DNA of 64,000 nucleotides from Plutella xylostella (taxonomy: Eukaryota; Arthropoda; Insecta; Lepidoptera; Plutellidae). The notes beneath the pieces are model-generated. The model had not been told where the DNA came from. It worked only from the letters and a program-made list of their open reading frames with translations, and did not search any database. The translations under genes and the position numbers were made by a program. The stretch's first letter is position 1. Each line of letters starts with the position of its first letter. Positions 11,901 through 26,000 of the stretch are shown one piece after another. The stretch lies in the NCBI RefSeq assembly GCF_932276165.1, contig NC_063997.1:2738001-2802000 (forward strand), written 5' to 3'.

Positions 11901-14900
11901 TCCAATGATGATGGCAGGTGAATGATCGAGTTATTTGTAATAGTTTTTGTTTACACATTACAAAGCCACAACTATCAGATAAGAAATCGTTATTATCGAT
12001 ATTTTAACTTTGTAATGTGGGAAACATTGTAATTAAAATATTGAGCCTTAACTTATGAGCACACATAATAATTTCATATAGAATTATTTAAATTATCTTA
12101 AGGATTAAGTGCTTATAAGTTAAGGATTATTTAACGGAATATAAATGACAGTGCACATGATATTATTGAAGCTGAGGTAACGTGTGCAGCAAACAAAATT
12201 ATTCAGAATTATGGGCGATGAATGATTCAGATTCAATAATTTCAATGCGCATTTTATTGTTTTTATTATTGTAAATTACTATCAGGTCACTTCCTAATAC
12301 TTTCGGTATGTATTTCTGTATTCATTTGATGCACAAATTAATCGAATATCTTATTAACTTCCTGCAATTTTCATTAAATTTTGTGCAACAAAGAACAATC
12401 ATCTTCCACGCAAAACCCAAACAAGCTAGCCTCTCAGCAACCTTGTTTAAGCTTCACGCGTCAAGGTCATCACATCATTATTTAGTACATAATAAATGCT
12501 ACTCACGCTTCGACCAGCGGTCCTGGGTACGGGTCTAGACTGCGGTAGAGGCGAGCCAGTTTCTGTGAGACCAACATTATCGGCACGAAGAGCAGAATGC
12601 ACCAGGCGAGGGACATCCAGTAGCCGTTCTGGAATGCGATTGGGAATGGATTATGGTATTGGGCAAGGAATGTATATTGTGCGTCGGAAAGTCTATGTTT
12701 ATTTCCGTCATTGAATATTAAAATTGTCCCATCTTGTATTACTGAACTGTTTACTATTCGATATTCAGCTGTCCGTAAAATCTTGGTATTTACGTAATCA
12801 CGAAGTTTTTTTTAGCTATCACTGTGTTTATTGTGGTTGACTATGCCTAAACCCCTACACCCTTAGTGTGTATTTGTAAATGCTCATGACTATAATTTCT
12901 TCACAAGTACGAAAAATTTTATCCATCCAACTTGACCAATCCTCCTGTGTGATTTTTCTACTTTATTATGTACCCTAAGTTGTTCTCATTTTGTCATTTT
13001 CAGACAATAGTTTTTAGCGTAGATCGAAACATTCACTATTTGTCAGACAAGCTGCTATTTACTAGCCATTTTTGGTCAAGTTCCGTGAACGGCACTATAC
13101 TCACGATGGGCATGAGCACGTGCGTGCAGGCGGCGTCGCGGGTCGAGTTGTAGGCCTGCGCCAGCGGCCCGCAGCGGCCCACGTCGCTGCCGGCCGCGCG
13201 CACCACGCGCTCTAGATGCATAGTCTAGACAGTGTAGTACTCACGATGGGCATGAGCACGTGCGTGCAGGCGGCGTCGCGGGTCGAGTTGTAGGCCTGCG
13301 CCAGCGGCCCGCAGCGGCCCACATCGCTGCCGGCCGCGCGCACCACGCGCTCGAGGTACGCGCGCATGGGCGCCGCGATCGAGTCGCCGAAGTCGCGGGT
13401 TAGCTGTTAATAAAAGAGGTAAATAACATTAGTTTTGGTATTCAATAAGTATTTTTATTGTTTAAATTATTATTGTACCTTAACTTCGATTATTGAATAG
13501 TAAGATGGAACTATGGCCTCAAGCACCGCATATGTAGACATCACTTCGGGCCCGGCCACAACACTGCGCTGCACAATCAAGCATTTGCTTTGAAAACTGT
13601 CAAAACTGTCGCAGATTTTTACGATGCGACGTCGCAACGCAGTGTTGTGGCCGGGCCTGAAGTGATGCCAATATATGCGGTGCTTGAGGCCATCGTTTTT
13701 TGGGGCTTGAAAACTAAACAGCGATGCGACGACGACGTCCCTTAGATGGATAGAGGATGACTTGCGCGAGTTGTGAGCTCAACTTGCGCCATTTCGCAGT
13801 TCTGTATACGTGCTCTCAAAATAAATACGCTCGCCATAAGTATATTATGGACCAGTCTCTTGTCTACTATACTCTAGCCCCAGATACAGTGTGACAGTGA
13901 GTACTCACATTCTGTATGAGCTGCGGGCCCTGCGTGTTGAGGAACAGCTCGGCCTGCTCGGTCTCGGCCATCAGGTGCGCGACCGCTTCTGCCAGCGACG
14001 AGTGGTTGAAGCGGAGGCCGTCGCGGAGGGCTGTTGCTGTCTCCTGTGGATAACAATTAGGGGAATGTTATTAACTATTCTAAATTACATGTATGTCTAT
14101 GGAGGTTTATAGCCTGTATAATACACGCTATAAACTAAACATAACAACTGATAAAGTAAGAACGTATAAGGACGATTATTAACGTATAATGCCATTATTA
14201 TGAACGTATAAGGCCATTAGTGCGCGCTCAGCCGCCATTGGTCACTCAAAATTTCGTTATCGTATATTGAATCTATCATCTTTCATCTTTGCGCAGACTA
14301 CCGACGTTTTTAGGTCAACTCTCTTAATTATACTCCCCTACTGTATATTGAACCTACTGCAATAACTAATAACTCACATGCAGTTTGCTAGTATCAGCAG
14401 TAATCGGCACGACGATATCATCATGGTAGGTCCGCAGCATGGCGGCCGCGTCGCGCAGCTCGATGGTGAGTTGAGTGAACGCGGGTCTAGACATCAGCTC
14501 ACCGGCCGCCGCCTCGAGTTGAGCGGAGAGAGAGTCCAGCGAGAGGGAGGTGATGTTCGTTTCCAGCTGTTGGGGAGAAAAAAAGTTGATTTAGTTTAAA
14601 TGTTTAAAAATACCATAACGTAGCCTATTAATATCGTGACGGTGACAAACACTAAAGCTATACTAGGCTTTGACACTGTGACGAAAGGATTAGCCAGTCG
14701 GATTAGCGGCAGTCAGCTTATGCGCATTTTGTGCTGTTTATAGCGTCCACCGTATAATATGAGTAGAATAACTATCGTTGTTGAACTAATCTAAAACTCA
14801 CCGCCTCAAGAATCCTGTCAAAGTTAAACTCGCTTAACCCGGTAGCCGCCAGCTGTTTGAGCTTCTCCTTGGCTGAAGGCTTCAGTATGACGACGTTGCG

Positions 14901-17035
14901 CGCCTGCGTCGGGTAAGCAGGCTGTAGGGCTGCCACCTGCCGGGTGATCTGGAGCTCCAGGTCCGACTTGATGGCTTCCAGGTCGATTATTCGGTGGAAG
15001 TGGAGCGTCTGGAATAAATGTTGAGTTAGACAGTGGCATTGGGTTTTGGATGATTGATATTTTGGGGTAATTGAAACATTTCGATAGGTACTTTGATAGG
15101 CACCAGTATTTGTATGCGTTTTACTATTATTTTCAAATGTTACCAACAGGGAACCGCCTATCGAATCGCATATTGACCAGGAACTATATTGACAAGTTTG
15201 GCAAAAAAATATGACCAAATTGGGATAGACGATTTCTCGAGTGGAGCATACCACAAACGGGCAAACGCAGCGTGGGACGCCCTCCTGCCCGCTGGACCGA
15301 CGACCTTAGGCGGGTAGCCGGTAGTGACTGGATGAGGACGACCGAGGGCCGAGTGTTGTGGCGCTCCTTGGGAGAGGGCTATATCCAGCAGTGGATTATT
15401 ATTGGCTGATGATATATAATCATAGGTCTCACCGTGTAGATGGTCTGGTTGTCCTGACAGCGGTATAACACAGCGGACAGGTTGAAGTCGGGGTCTCGGT
15501 GTTCTTTGAACAGCGCCATCTCCAGGTCCAGGAAGCGATCCACGTCTTCGAACAGACGGTTGCCCTTTGGCTCACTGAAAGAAGAAAGATGGTTTGTTGT
15601 GAAGGTATGGCCAAATAAACGAGCAATTAATTAAATAAATGTAATTAAGTAAATGAAAACTCATTCGCTCATAACTGAAACATGCGCTAATGGCCGCTAT
15701 TACCAAGTCTCGTGGTCAATTATTAGAAGGTTAAACGCAATAGTGAATGTAAAAATAGCGGAATGGATTTTCTGAAATTTCGTATGTACGACGCTTACAC
15801 TTTTGATTAATACATAGGCTACTTTTTATCCCAAATTCCTACGGGGAAACTCGCGGAGCAAAACGATGCTCGTGGGCATCATTCTTTCCATTAATATTAT
15901 GGAATACGCGATGATAAGGCACTGTACGAGCTACGCTGTACATTTGTGTCCGCTTCAGCATGCAACATGGGACATTTTAAAAACGATTTACTGAACAAAT
16001 AATTAAATTTTTATTTGGTAGTAATAATGTACTCACGTGAGCGGATCACACACGAAGCGCTGCGCCGTGATGCCGACGGCGAAGTAGGCCGCCAGCACCA
16101 GCGCCGCCGCGCCGCCCAGCAGGAACATCAGCCCTGTGCCGCTGGAAATAAAGTGCATATTTGAACCGACAAGAGAAAAGACGTGTATTTTAAGGATCAT
16201 GGATGTTGGCATAAAAACGGATAGATCGATTCAGTTGTTGGGTTTTTTGGCGATTTTGCTAGTTAATTTCACTTATTTGACTGAATTATTGCCACTGTAT
16301 ACGTCCGCAAAGTGATTCTTAATTTTGATTTGCAAATTTATGTTATTCCCCGAAAAAATTATAATATGCATCCAAGTGGATCCAGCAGTTCAAAATCAAA
16401 ATCAAAAATTGTTTATTTACACACCATGTAAGCATAGACAAATATCATACAGACAGTGAGAGTATAAAAGATGGTCGTTTAAAAAGTTTAAACGTCATTT
16501 AATTTAAATAACCGCTCTAATAATCCATCTCCTACATAATAAGCCAAACAACATACCACAGCAGCCATCTGGAGCCGGACGCCTTGTTGCAACAATCCGA
16601 CGATGCGTACACGTCGGGCCGCTTACCGCACACGCCGCAGAGCAGACCCCAGATCAATACTGACAGTATCTAGAACATAAAAGGAGTTGTTATACTTCAG
16701 TTAGCTAGAGATCTGAACTAAAGCCGCACGTTATGTTGTGGGAATATTCCTGTTCAAACCAACTGTTTTAATGCCGTTGTCCGAAAGAAATAAGTCAATA
16801 GTAGCTCATATTTAAATCATCCTCTTCATCATCAGCCTGTGATCGTCCACTGCTGGAAATGGAGAGCCTAAAGAGCACGACATGTCCTCGGATTTCATTG
16901 TAGCCGCTACCGGATACCTACCTAAGGTCGTCAATGTAGTGGACCGGACAGCGTTCCCTGCTAAGCTTGCCTGTTCGTTTACCCCACCGGTCTTCGGTTA
17001 AATCCTAACTAATATTATAAATGCGAAAGTAACTG

Positions 17036-17074
<39 letters not shown>

Positions 17075-20000
17075 TACTCTTTCACGCCAAAACTACTGAA
17101 CGGATCTGAATGAAATTTGGTATACACACGGTCTAGACTCTGGGAAAGAACATAGGCTACTTTTTATCCCGGAATTCCCACGGGAAAACTTTTTAAGGCG
17201 AAGCGAAGCGCGCGGGAACAGCTAGTAAATAATAAAATAGAAAAATACCCATTTGATTTTAGAATCCATCCAATACTCACCAGTAACATGGCGGTGGCGG
17301 CGCCGATGCCGACGTAGCGTCGATACGGCCCGTACTGCCGGTGCGCCGTCTCGATGGCCGCGTCCCGTGTCGCCGCACACATGTTACATAGACTGTCTGT
17401 GACTAGTGCTCACCAGTAACATGGCGGTGGCGGCGCCGATGCCGACGTAGCGTCGATACGGCCCGTACTGGCGGTGCGCCCGCTCGATGGTCTCGTCCCG
17501 TGTCGCCGCACACATGTTACATAGACTGTCTGTGACTAGTGCTCACCAGTAACATGGCGGTGGCGGCGCCGATGCCGACGTAGCGTCGATACGGCCCGTA
17601 CTGCCGGTGCGCTTGCTCGATGGTCTCGGCCGCCTCCTTGGCCGCGTCCTGTGTCGCCGCGGACAGCCGCGCGCACTGCGCCGTGATCGTGGCCGACATG
17701 TTGCGGAGACGCTCGCCTGCGAATTAGATATTTATAGTTAGGTTCGTCGACAGATAATGTTTTAGCTCTTGAATGATAATGATTTAGCCTTATAGCGCCC
17801 TTTGATTATCCTAACTATTTAAGGCGAAGCGAAGCTCGCGGGAACAACTAGTATATAATAGCTCTAGCTGGACTCTAGGTGACTCTAGCTACACCATATT
17901 ATATTGTAGTAGTATTGTGTGTGACACAAGATATGACACGATCAGTCACTGATACGTCTCCGTTATAGCTGTAGTAACAATGGTATAAAAGCCGAAATTT
18001 GACACGCCAGTATCTATTATTATTTTTTTGGCCTTGTTATTTTGTATATGTATTTCTTTTCTTTAAGTCTGTATTTGTCTTTTTGTTGTTGTTGCTGTCT
18101 ATGTGTCGAATAAATGTTTCTTTATCTTTATCTTTATTAGCCCAGTAGTGTATATGTTACTGTAAAAGCTGGAACAACGGTAAATCCTAGGATTTACGGG
18201 TTTATAAGTATATGTGATGACACGTCAGCAGCTGACAGTACCTTGCCGCTGCAGCTCGGCGGCGGCGGCCGGCATGCGCGCGGACACCTCCGTGCGCACG
18301 GCGCGCTGGATGTCCGCGAACACGTCCGCGCCGCGCGCCACCTCGCGCACGATGTCCGCCTCCAGCAGCGCGGACACGTTGTTGAGGAGTTCGGAGACGT
18401 CCGGCATCTGGAAGGTGAATTGTTTGGTGTTAGTGTCATCATCATCACGACCCATCACGTCCTAACTTCTGGGGCACGGGTCTCCTTCCAATGAAGGAAG
18501 GGTTTTAGGCCTAGTCCACCACGCGGGCCTAGTGCGGGTTTGTTGAGTTCAACACAAGCAAGCTTGTGCTGAGAGAGTTGTCGGGTAAGTGGGCAACCCG
18601 ACTGTCGGATGTTTTCAAGCTGCCCGAAGGCCTCTAACTAGGCTTAACGACTGTTAGTGTGGTCACAGTTAAGATTAAGCCGGATTAAAGGGCTCCCGCA
18701 TACGTCGTTGTTGGGTCGTACCACTCTCGTGTTCTTTTCATTTTCAAAGACCTGTGAGCATGAAGCAGACCGTTTTACAACGTTGTTTTAGTTAACGTGT
18801 CTGTACGGGAAGAACATTAATCGAGAGTTTTATTTGCTTAACCTTTCCTATGCCGAACAGCCGCGCACACATGTAACTGCCGTCTGCCGGCGCTTTTTGA
18901 CCGTTCAGAGCGCCCGCGCGGGAATCACATTTATATGAATATTTGTGTATTATTGTTTGGTACTCAATAATGTATTCATTGTAATTTAATGTCATATACC
19001 TAATGAACGTGTTACAATGAATTTTATTGGTTATAATTGTTTTATTTGATTTCTGTAGGTCATTTATTACAGATTTTTACTTGAAACTGCACCCATCACA
19101 GAAAAATACGTCTTTTTCAATATAATTTTAGTTTCAATCCTGGATTTTTTATATTTATTACTTGAAGAAATTATACAGCTATCATCTGATATCAATAAAA
19201 TATAAACTCTAGAGGAAATAGATTCATAATTTATATTTTGAAAACTGATTATAATTTGCTTTATTTCAAAAGACTCCATTTTCTGTACATATGCATGTGT
19301 GCGTGACAAGAGCTTGCTCCAGTGCGCCGTGTGCCAGAGCTGTCCCAAATCAAGGGTGTTCACTTTTGATGAAATAAAACATGAATGATAATTATTTTTA
19401 TAATGTTTCCTATTTTAGCATACTGAATTATAAAAACTTAAACGTAAGTTACTTACTGAATCATATTTACTTATTTGTTAACCTACTTTCAACAAATATC
19501 ATACTATAAATACATACATATATAAATACATATATTTATTTATATAAATAGGACAGGTAATCACCCTCTCAGACTCATCTATACACCGATAGCATTCTAA
19601 AGAGCCTAAACTTCACGTTCAGTAGAGAAAAGATCCTAAAAAATAAAACACGCTGTATATCAACCCAACGCACTTCGTGTGCATACACGAGCGGCGGCCA
19701 TTTTGTTTGCGTATGTGTGTGTGTGAATTTTCGATGCACCTTGATTTTTTTTTTTTTTTTTTATGCAGCCTGTTTCGCGTCCCACTGCTGGGCAAAGGCC
19801 TCCTTATAAACTGACCACCGTTCCCGATCATGTGCTTCCTTCGGCCATTGAGGCAAAAACCTGTCGAGGTCGTCCCGCCATCTCCGCCTGGGTCTTCCGC
19901 GTCGCCGACGTCCATCACCTTTGTGCACCTTGATAAATATTGAAAATCCCTAATATTTTGGCTATTTATTGAAAAAACCGATATAAATATGTATTATCAA

Positions 20001-23000
20001 TAAAATTATCTTTATAAATGAAATAAATTATTTATTGATGTTTTTACATAACAGACTAGAAAACAGTTTACAAAGTTACGCACCCTTCAGGCAATAATCC
20101 GGTACAATTTTAGATCGATAAAAACTCGTTTTTTTGTAATTTTTTATAATATTGATTAATCACTATACCTTCAAAATCGTATAAATAACAAGAAAACATA
20201 GTATTTACTTTCCTTGTGACGTTTTTTCGATACGAAATCACTATTTTATTACCAACAGTCGCAAGTACAAGGACTGTTCAAGGTACCAAAATTTGAATTT
20301 CGCGCTACAAGTAAACAAGTGAAGTTTTTGACTCAATGAATGTTGTCGATGGTTGTTTCATTCATATAGAATAAATAAAAGGTGATTTCATACTCTATTT
20401 CGTGGTATTTAATAACTAAAATCACAAAAATCGCGATGAAGTGCTCTTGGGACAGATCTGTCACTAGGCAGACAAGGGGGGTTGGGACAGATCTGGCACA
20501 CGGCATTCTAGAGGTTAATGGTCACTAATTTAACTCTACTTCTCTAACATTTAGACAATGCATGACTAATGAGAAACATGTATGTATGTATAGTAATAGG
20601 ACTTACCGTCGGAAAGTATTTGTCAAGCATCTGATCCGAGTGTGCGTGAAACATGAATGAAGAGGTTAGCGTAGACGAAAGCCAAGGGAGATATAGGACA
20701 CCAACCTATCTCACCATAGACAAAATGTCAATGCAGGAGAATGATGAAAATGTAAATATTTATATAACATGCAGATAAAGATACAATATGAAAAGGGCGG
20801 AAGGCGAATAAAATCGCAGTACACTTACTTAGGAGGTATATTACATTTTTATATTGTTTCTTTATCTGTTCGCCTTATACGGCTGTCCCCGAGTGAGATA
20901 AGTTGGTGGCATTAAAATGTGTTTAATGACAGTATAGTTAGTAGGCATGCAAAAACTATTGATGAGTTATGCGAACGATTCGGAGGACTACGGCACTTTG
21001 ATGCGTTAACTTTGTCTGATAAATACATATTTTTAAGGAAGCTAGTAATAGTAAATACTCGTAGTAGTAGTAAATTATAAAATTACTTATGTACCTAATT
21101 TGTTTCACAATTACATTAAGTACATACATACATTAGTTTAAATCTGGATCAATTTATATCATGCTGAAAATGGGCTTTCTGTTCCAATAAATACACCGGT
21201 GGAGTTTCTTTCCAACAAATGTTCCTGTTCAAACGACCCATTCCAAAATTGTTCTCGATTTATTTTATAAAATCCGCAATACACCATAACATAAAGTGTG
21301 GGACTTGTAATTACAACAAACATCACCAAAAGCCCCCCATTTGTCCCCCACAACATCAAGCAACGCATCAAAGCCCGCTCCCCCCTAACCCTCCCCACTC
21401 ACCTGGTTGTACTGTATCTGCGTGTCGAGCTGCCCGATCCGGTACTTCTCCTGTAAGCGTCTGCACTGAGGCTGCTCGCAGTTCTTCAGGGTCAGGAGGA
21501 GCTGGTGGCGGACCTTGCGCAGACCTGGAGAGGAAAAGAGGGTTAGATTGAAAATTGTTAAGCACAGTTTAAGTGTCAGAGAGCCGCCGAAAGCCAGTCA
21601 GAGATTACTGAAATATGTGGTGTAGGATATGGGTGCGTATTGCGACGTATAAAAACGAAATGTATAATTTCACATTAATAACGTTCACAACCTATAATGA
21701 ACGTTACGTATAACAACAAAATCTATATTTTCATAAGGTATAAGATTCGATTGGTATAACGTACATTTTATATAAAATCAAAATATATAATACTTACGAA
21801 GACTAATATCAATTCGTATAACATACATTACGTATATCGATTAAAATATATACTATCGTTTAGTATAAAGTTCATAATCTGTGTTTAATTACCCAACACC
21901 GTCAAACCCCCTAGCGCCAAAACCTAAAGATAGGTGCGACGACGAGCAAAGCGAGGAGGAGCGTGTTAGGTGCACATGTTCGTCGAAACCAAAGCGGAGC
22001 GCAGCGGAGCGGAGCGTCTCCCCACATAGCGCAATAATAATAATAATGTCAAAACCCCTAGTACCAAAACCTAAAGATAGGTGCGACGACGAGCAAAGCG
22101 AGGAGGAGCGTGTTAGGTGCACATGTTCGTCGAAACCAAAGCGGAGCGCAGCGAAGCGGAGCGGAGCGTCTCCCCACATAGCGCCAATAATAATAATTAT
22201 GTCAATACCCCTAGTACCAAAACCTAAAGATAGGTGCGACGACGAGCAAAGCGAGGAGGAGCGTGTTAGGTGCACATGTTCGTCGAAACCAAAGCGGAGC
22301 GCAGCGAAGCGGAGCGGAGCGTCTCCCCACATAGCGCCAATAATAATAATAATGTCAAAACCCCTAGTACCAAAACCTAAAGATAGGTGCGACGACGAGC
22401 AAAGCGAGGAGGAGCGTGTTAGGTGCACATGCTCGTCGAAACTAAAGCGGAGCGCAGCGAAGCGGAGCGTAGCGGAGCGTAGCGTACCCCCCACATAACG
22501 TCAATAATTTTTTGTGCATTATACATTATGATAATTATATCCGTTGTAGAATATATGTTATAAACTTTATGCATTTTAATCGTTATATCAATTGAAATTA
22601 TACTTTTTGAACGTTATTCTTTACGAAATTATGTATTTAGTAATTATGCCTTTCGTTTGTTATGCACAGTGATCGTTATACTTAATAAATTTATATCATA
22701 TGGGCGTATACCTTGTGAATGTTATACCATTCGTTTTTATACCTCGTATTACTTACCCGTAGGATATAATATTATGATTGTAATGAATTTAAACAACCAC
22801 GTCTGTACAACATACTACAATTATTTAATATGCAAAATGAATGCACAGGAAGCGCGGGTCGCATTTCAGCCCGTTGATAATTCATATACTTAGATGGGAG
22901 AGGTCAGGGACAGAACATTGAGGGGCAATTTAGAAGAGGTAATCTGGCCTAGGACCGTCACTGGGCGATTATTGCTTGATAATTAAATTGATACTAACAT

Positions 23001-26000
23001 AATGTACAATGTCTTGGGTCTGAAAGGTATAATAAATAGACTCATACAGTTGCACCGCGCGAGGGCCGCAACAGACACAGTAACATACCGGTGTTGAGTC
23101 TCTCGGCGTTGTACCGCAGCGACGCGGTCACGTTGCGCACGCGCCGCAGCTCTTGTTGCACGCTCTCCAGTTGCCGCAACAGACACAGTAACATACCGGT
23201 GTTGAGTCTCTCGGCGTTGTACCGCAGCGACGCGGTCACGTTGCGCACGCGCCGCAGCTCTTGTTACACGCTCTCCAGTTGCCGCAACAGACACAGTAAC
23301 ATACCGGTGTTGAGTCTCTCGGCGTTGTACCGCAGCGACGCGGTCACGTTGCGCACGCGCCGCAGCTCTTGTTGCACGCTCTCCAGTTGCCGCACCATGC
23401 GCGCAAGGGCCGTAACGGATACTGCTCGGGAGAACTCGCCCAGTTGCACAGATACTTGTTCGCCGCTGTCTGTAAGGGACGGAATATTGAATGATTAGTG
23501 GAAGAGTAAAAATTGGAGAAGTATTTTTTAAAATTAAATACGGTAACATACGGGTTTAGCGATCAGACTACACAACTATAACAACAATCTGTGTTATGTA
23601 CAGGGTGGGCCAGTGAAAAGTTTAAATTTAAAAAATTCACAGAAAAAAAACTATAAGAAATATTTCAAAAAATCTTTTTTTAATATAACGTCAGAAGTCG
23701 GCATTTTTTTTTGAAATAATTATAGTGTTCATATGACCACCGTCACGATTTCGGCATTCTTCCAAACAAGAATGGAAATTTTGTTGCATAGAGACCTCGG
23801 TATTGTCATAGGAAGTGTTACGAGTGTTTCTGTCCCCTAAGCTATAGGAATTTGAGGTTACAATTCGATAACGTGGTTCCAGCAACACGAAACCACTTGT
23901 TCCACGTCAATTGAGTCCATCCGGTTTTAGAAAATTTCCCGGAAATGCTGATTTCACGGATAGGTGATATCCTGGCCACCCAGGAGCTCTGACCTGTCCC
24001 AGTAGTTTTTTTTCTATGGGGATACCTGAAGCACCGTGTGTACATCCATAAACCAAGGAGGCTGCGTGAATTAAAAGCAAAGATTAGGGAAGAGATGGTG
24101 GCAATACCAACAATATGCAAAAGAGTATTGACAAAATTCCATTCTCGTTTGGAAGAATGCCGAAGTCGCGACGGTGGTCATATGAACACTATTATTATTC
24201 CAAAAAAAAATCCCGACTTCTGACGTTATATTAAAAAAAGATTTTTTGGAATATTTCTTATAGTTTTTTTTCTGTGATTTTTTTAAATTTAAACTTTTCG
24301 CTGGCCCACCCTGTATTTGAACTGCATTTCATTCATCCTCGTAACAAGGTCATATTGTATGTCTGTATAAGAACCAAATCTGTAGATTTAGTTCCCACTC
24401 TGTTGTCTAAAATGTCCCTTTCTATTATACATAGATAGGTAACATAAATGATAAACCATTACACCAAGTCAAATCCAAAACTCTACATACTATTAAGCAT
24501 AGTCTGCAGCGTATCCTCCAACTGCTTATAGTTGACCACCAGCAGCCAGTGCGCATGCGCCTGCGTGGCGTTGAGAAACTCCATATACCTTGCGCGACAC
24601 CTCTGACTATCCCTTCGGAGATTACAGTCTCTTATCTTATGTTTAAGTGGAACAAATAAACGATTTATCTATCTATCTATCTTATTAGACAAGTAGGTAA
24701 AGATGTTACACCAAGTCAAAGTCTACATACTATTAAGCATAGTCTGCAGCGTATCCTCCAACTGCTTGTAGTTAACCACCAGCAGCCAGTGCGCATGCGC
24801 CTGCGTGGCGTTGAGAAACTCCATATACCTTGCCCGACACCTCTGACTATCCCTTCGGAGATTACAGTCTCTTATCTTATGTTTAAGTGGAACAAATAAA
24901 CGATTTATCTATCTATCTATCTATCTATCTTATTAGACAAGTAGGTAAAGATGTTACACCAAGTCAAAGTCTACATACTATTAAGCATAGTCTGCAGCGT
25001 ATCCTCCAACTGCTTGTAGTTAACCACCAGCAGCCAGTGCGCATGCGCCTGGGTTGCATTGAGGAACTCTTTGACGTCCTGCGCGGCGGCACGCACGGCG
25101 CCCGGGGACTCCGCCGCGCTGCGCTCGAGCTGCGCGTCGGTCGCGAATGCGCATACTACGCCGAACCTGCGGATTGAAGAGTTAGTTGGGTTAGAAATTT
25201 ATTTAGCGTGTAGTGCACATTCATGTATCGGGTCACAGCTCATATTTTCCACATGGCAAGTATGTAATGCTTACACCTAGTGGTTTCGAGTAGGTTACTA
25301 TTTTATGTTGAGGATATTATAATGTTTATAGTACCGTAAGAAATTTTAGTATCTACAAGTGTTCTCATTATAGGACTGCCTAAGCCAATGGGACCCTGGC
25401 GCTAAAAGGCATATCCTTTTAGATAAACTGTAAGTAAGTCATTATTTATTTATTTATTTTACTTTATTTGGACAAACAACAGTAATAAACTTAGCAAAAC
25501 ATAAATTACAAACAATCAATTATGAAAAAATGTACTGCAGCTGTCCATTGTATTTAATTACAAGTAATTTTTCACTTTATATTGGGTTGACAATCCTAAA
25601 AGAAACTTATAAGCAGCTGGCCTAGATAGGTAGTCACGAGCGAGTCTAAATTGAAATACCTCAATAGAATACAAAGATATCAAATAATTACAAGAAGAGC
25701 GTGAGCAGTGCTATCAGCACTATGGCGAGGATCCCCTTCAGGCACGAGTCGAACTTGCGGTCGAAGGGGCGCCGGCGCTTGCCGCGGCACCAGTGGCAGC
25801 AGCACCAGAACAAACTGGAACCAATACATTGAGGAATAAGAGATAAAGTTGCTTGCGTGTTTATGTGATGACATGATACAGTTTAAAGGCTAAGCGAAGT
25901 TAAATAGCCCTATGGACCCCATAATTATGATAAATGAGCTCATAACATGAGCATAATGAGAAACAATACTGACTAGCTTTGCATTATTAGTGCCATATTC

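Larger units (their letters stand above)
8936..12506. other. Prominin intron P-Q
   Basis: Mostly AT-rich intron with small inverted repeats and one CAGTCAGC MITE listed separately. No exon with matching phase and splice signals was seen. Confidence 0.6.

Noticed and set aside
21881..22498. Long open frames of about 200 residues on both strands
   Set aside because: Both arise from the 153-bp repeat whose period is divisible by three; no start context, splice sites or family similarity.
22983..23549. 188-residue minus-strand frame with ATGERATRAAARAQRD repeats
   Set aside because: Out of frame with prominin exon E and produced by the 108-bp tandem repeat; the coding frame is the one reading RQLESVQQEL.
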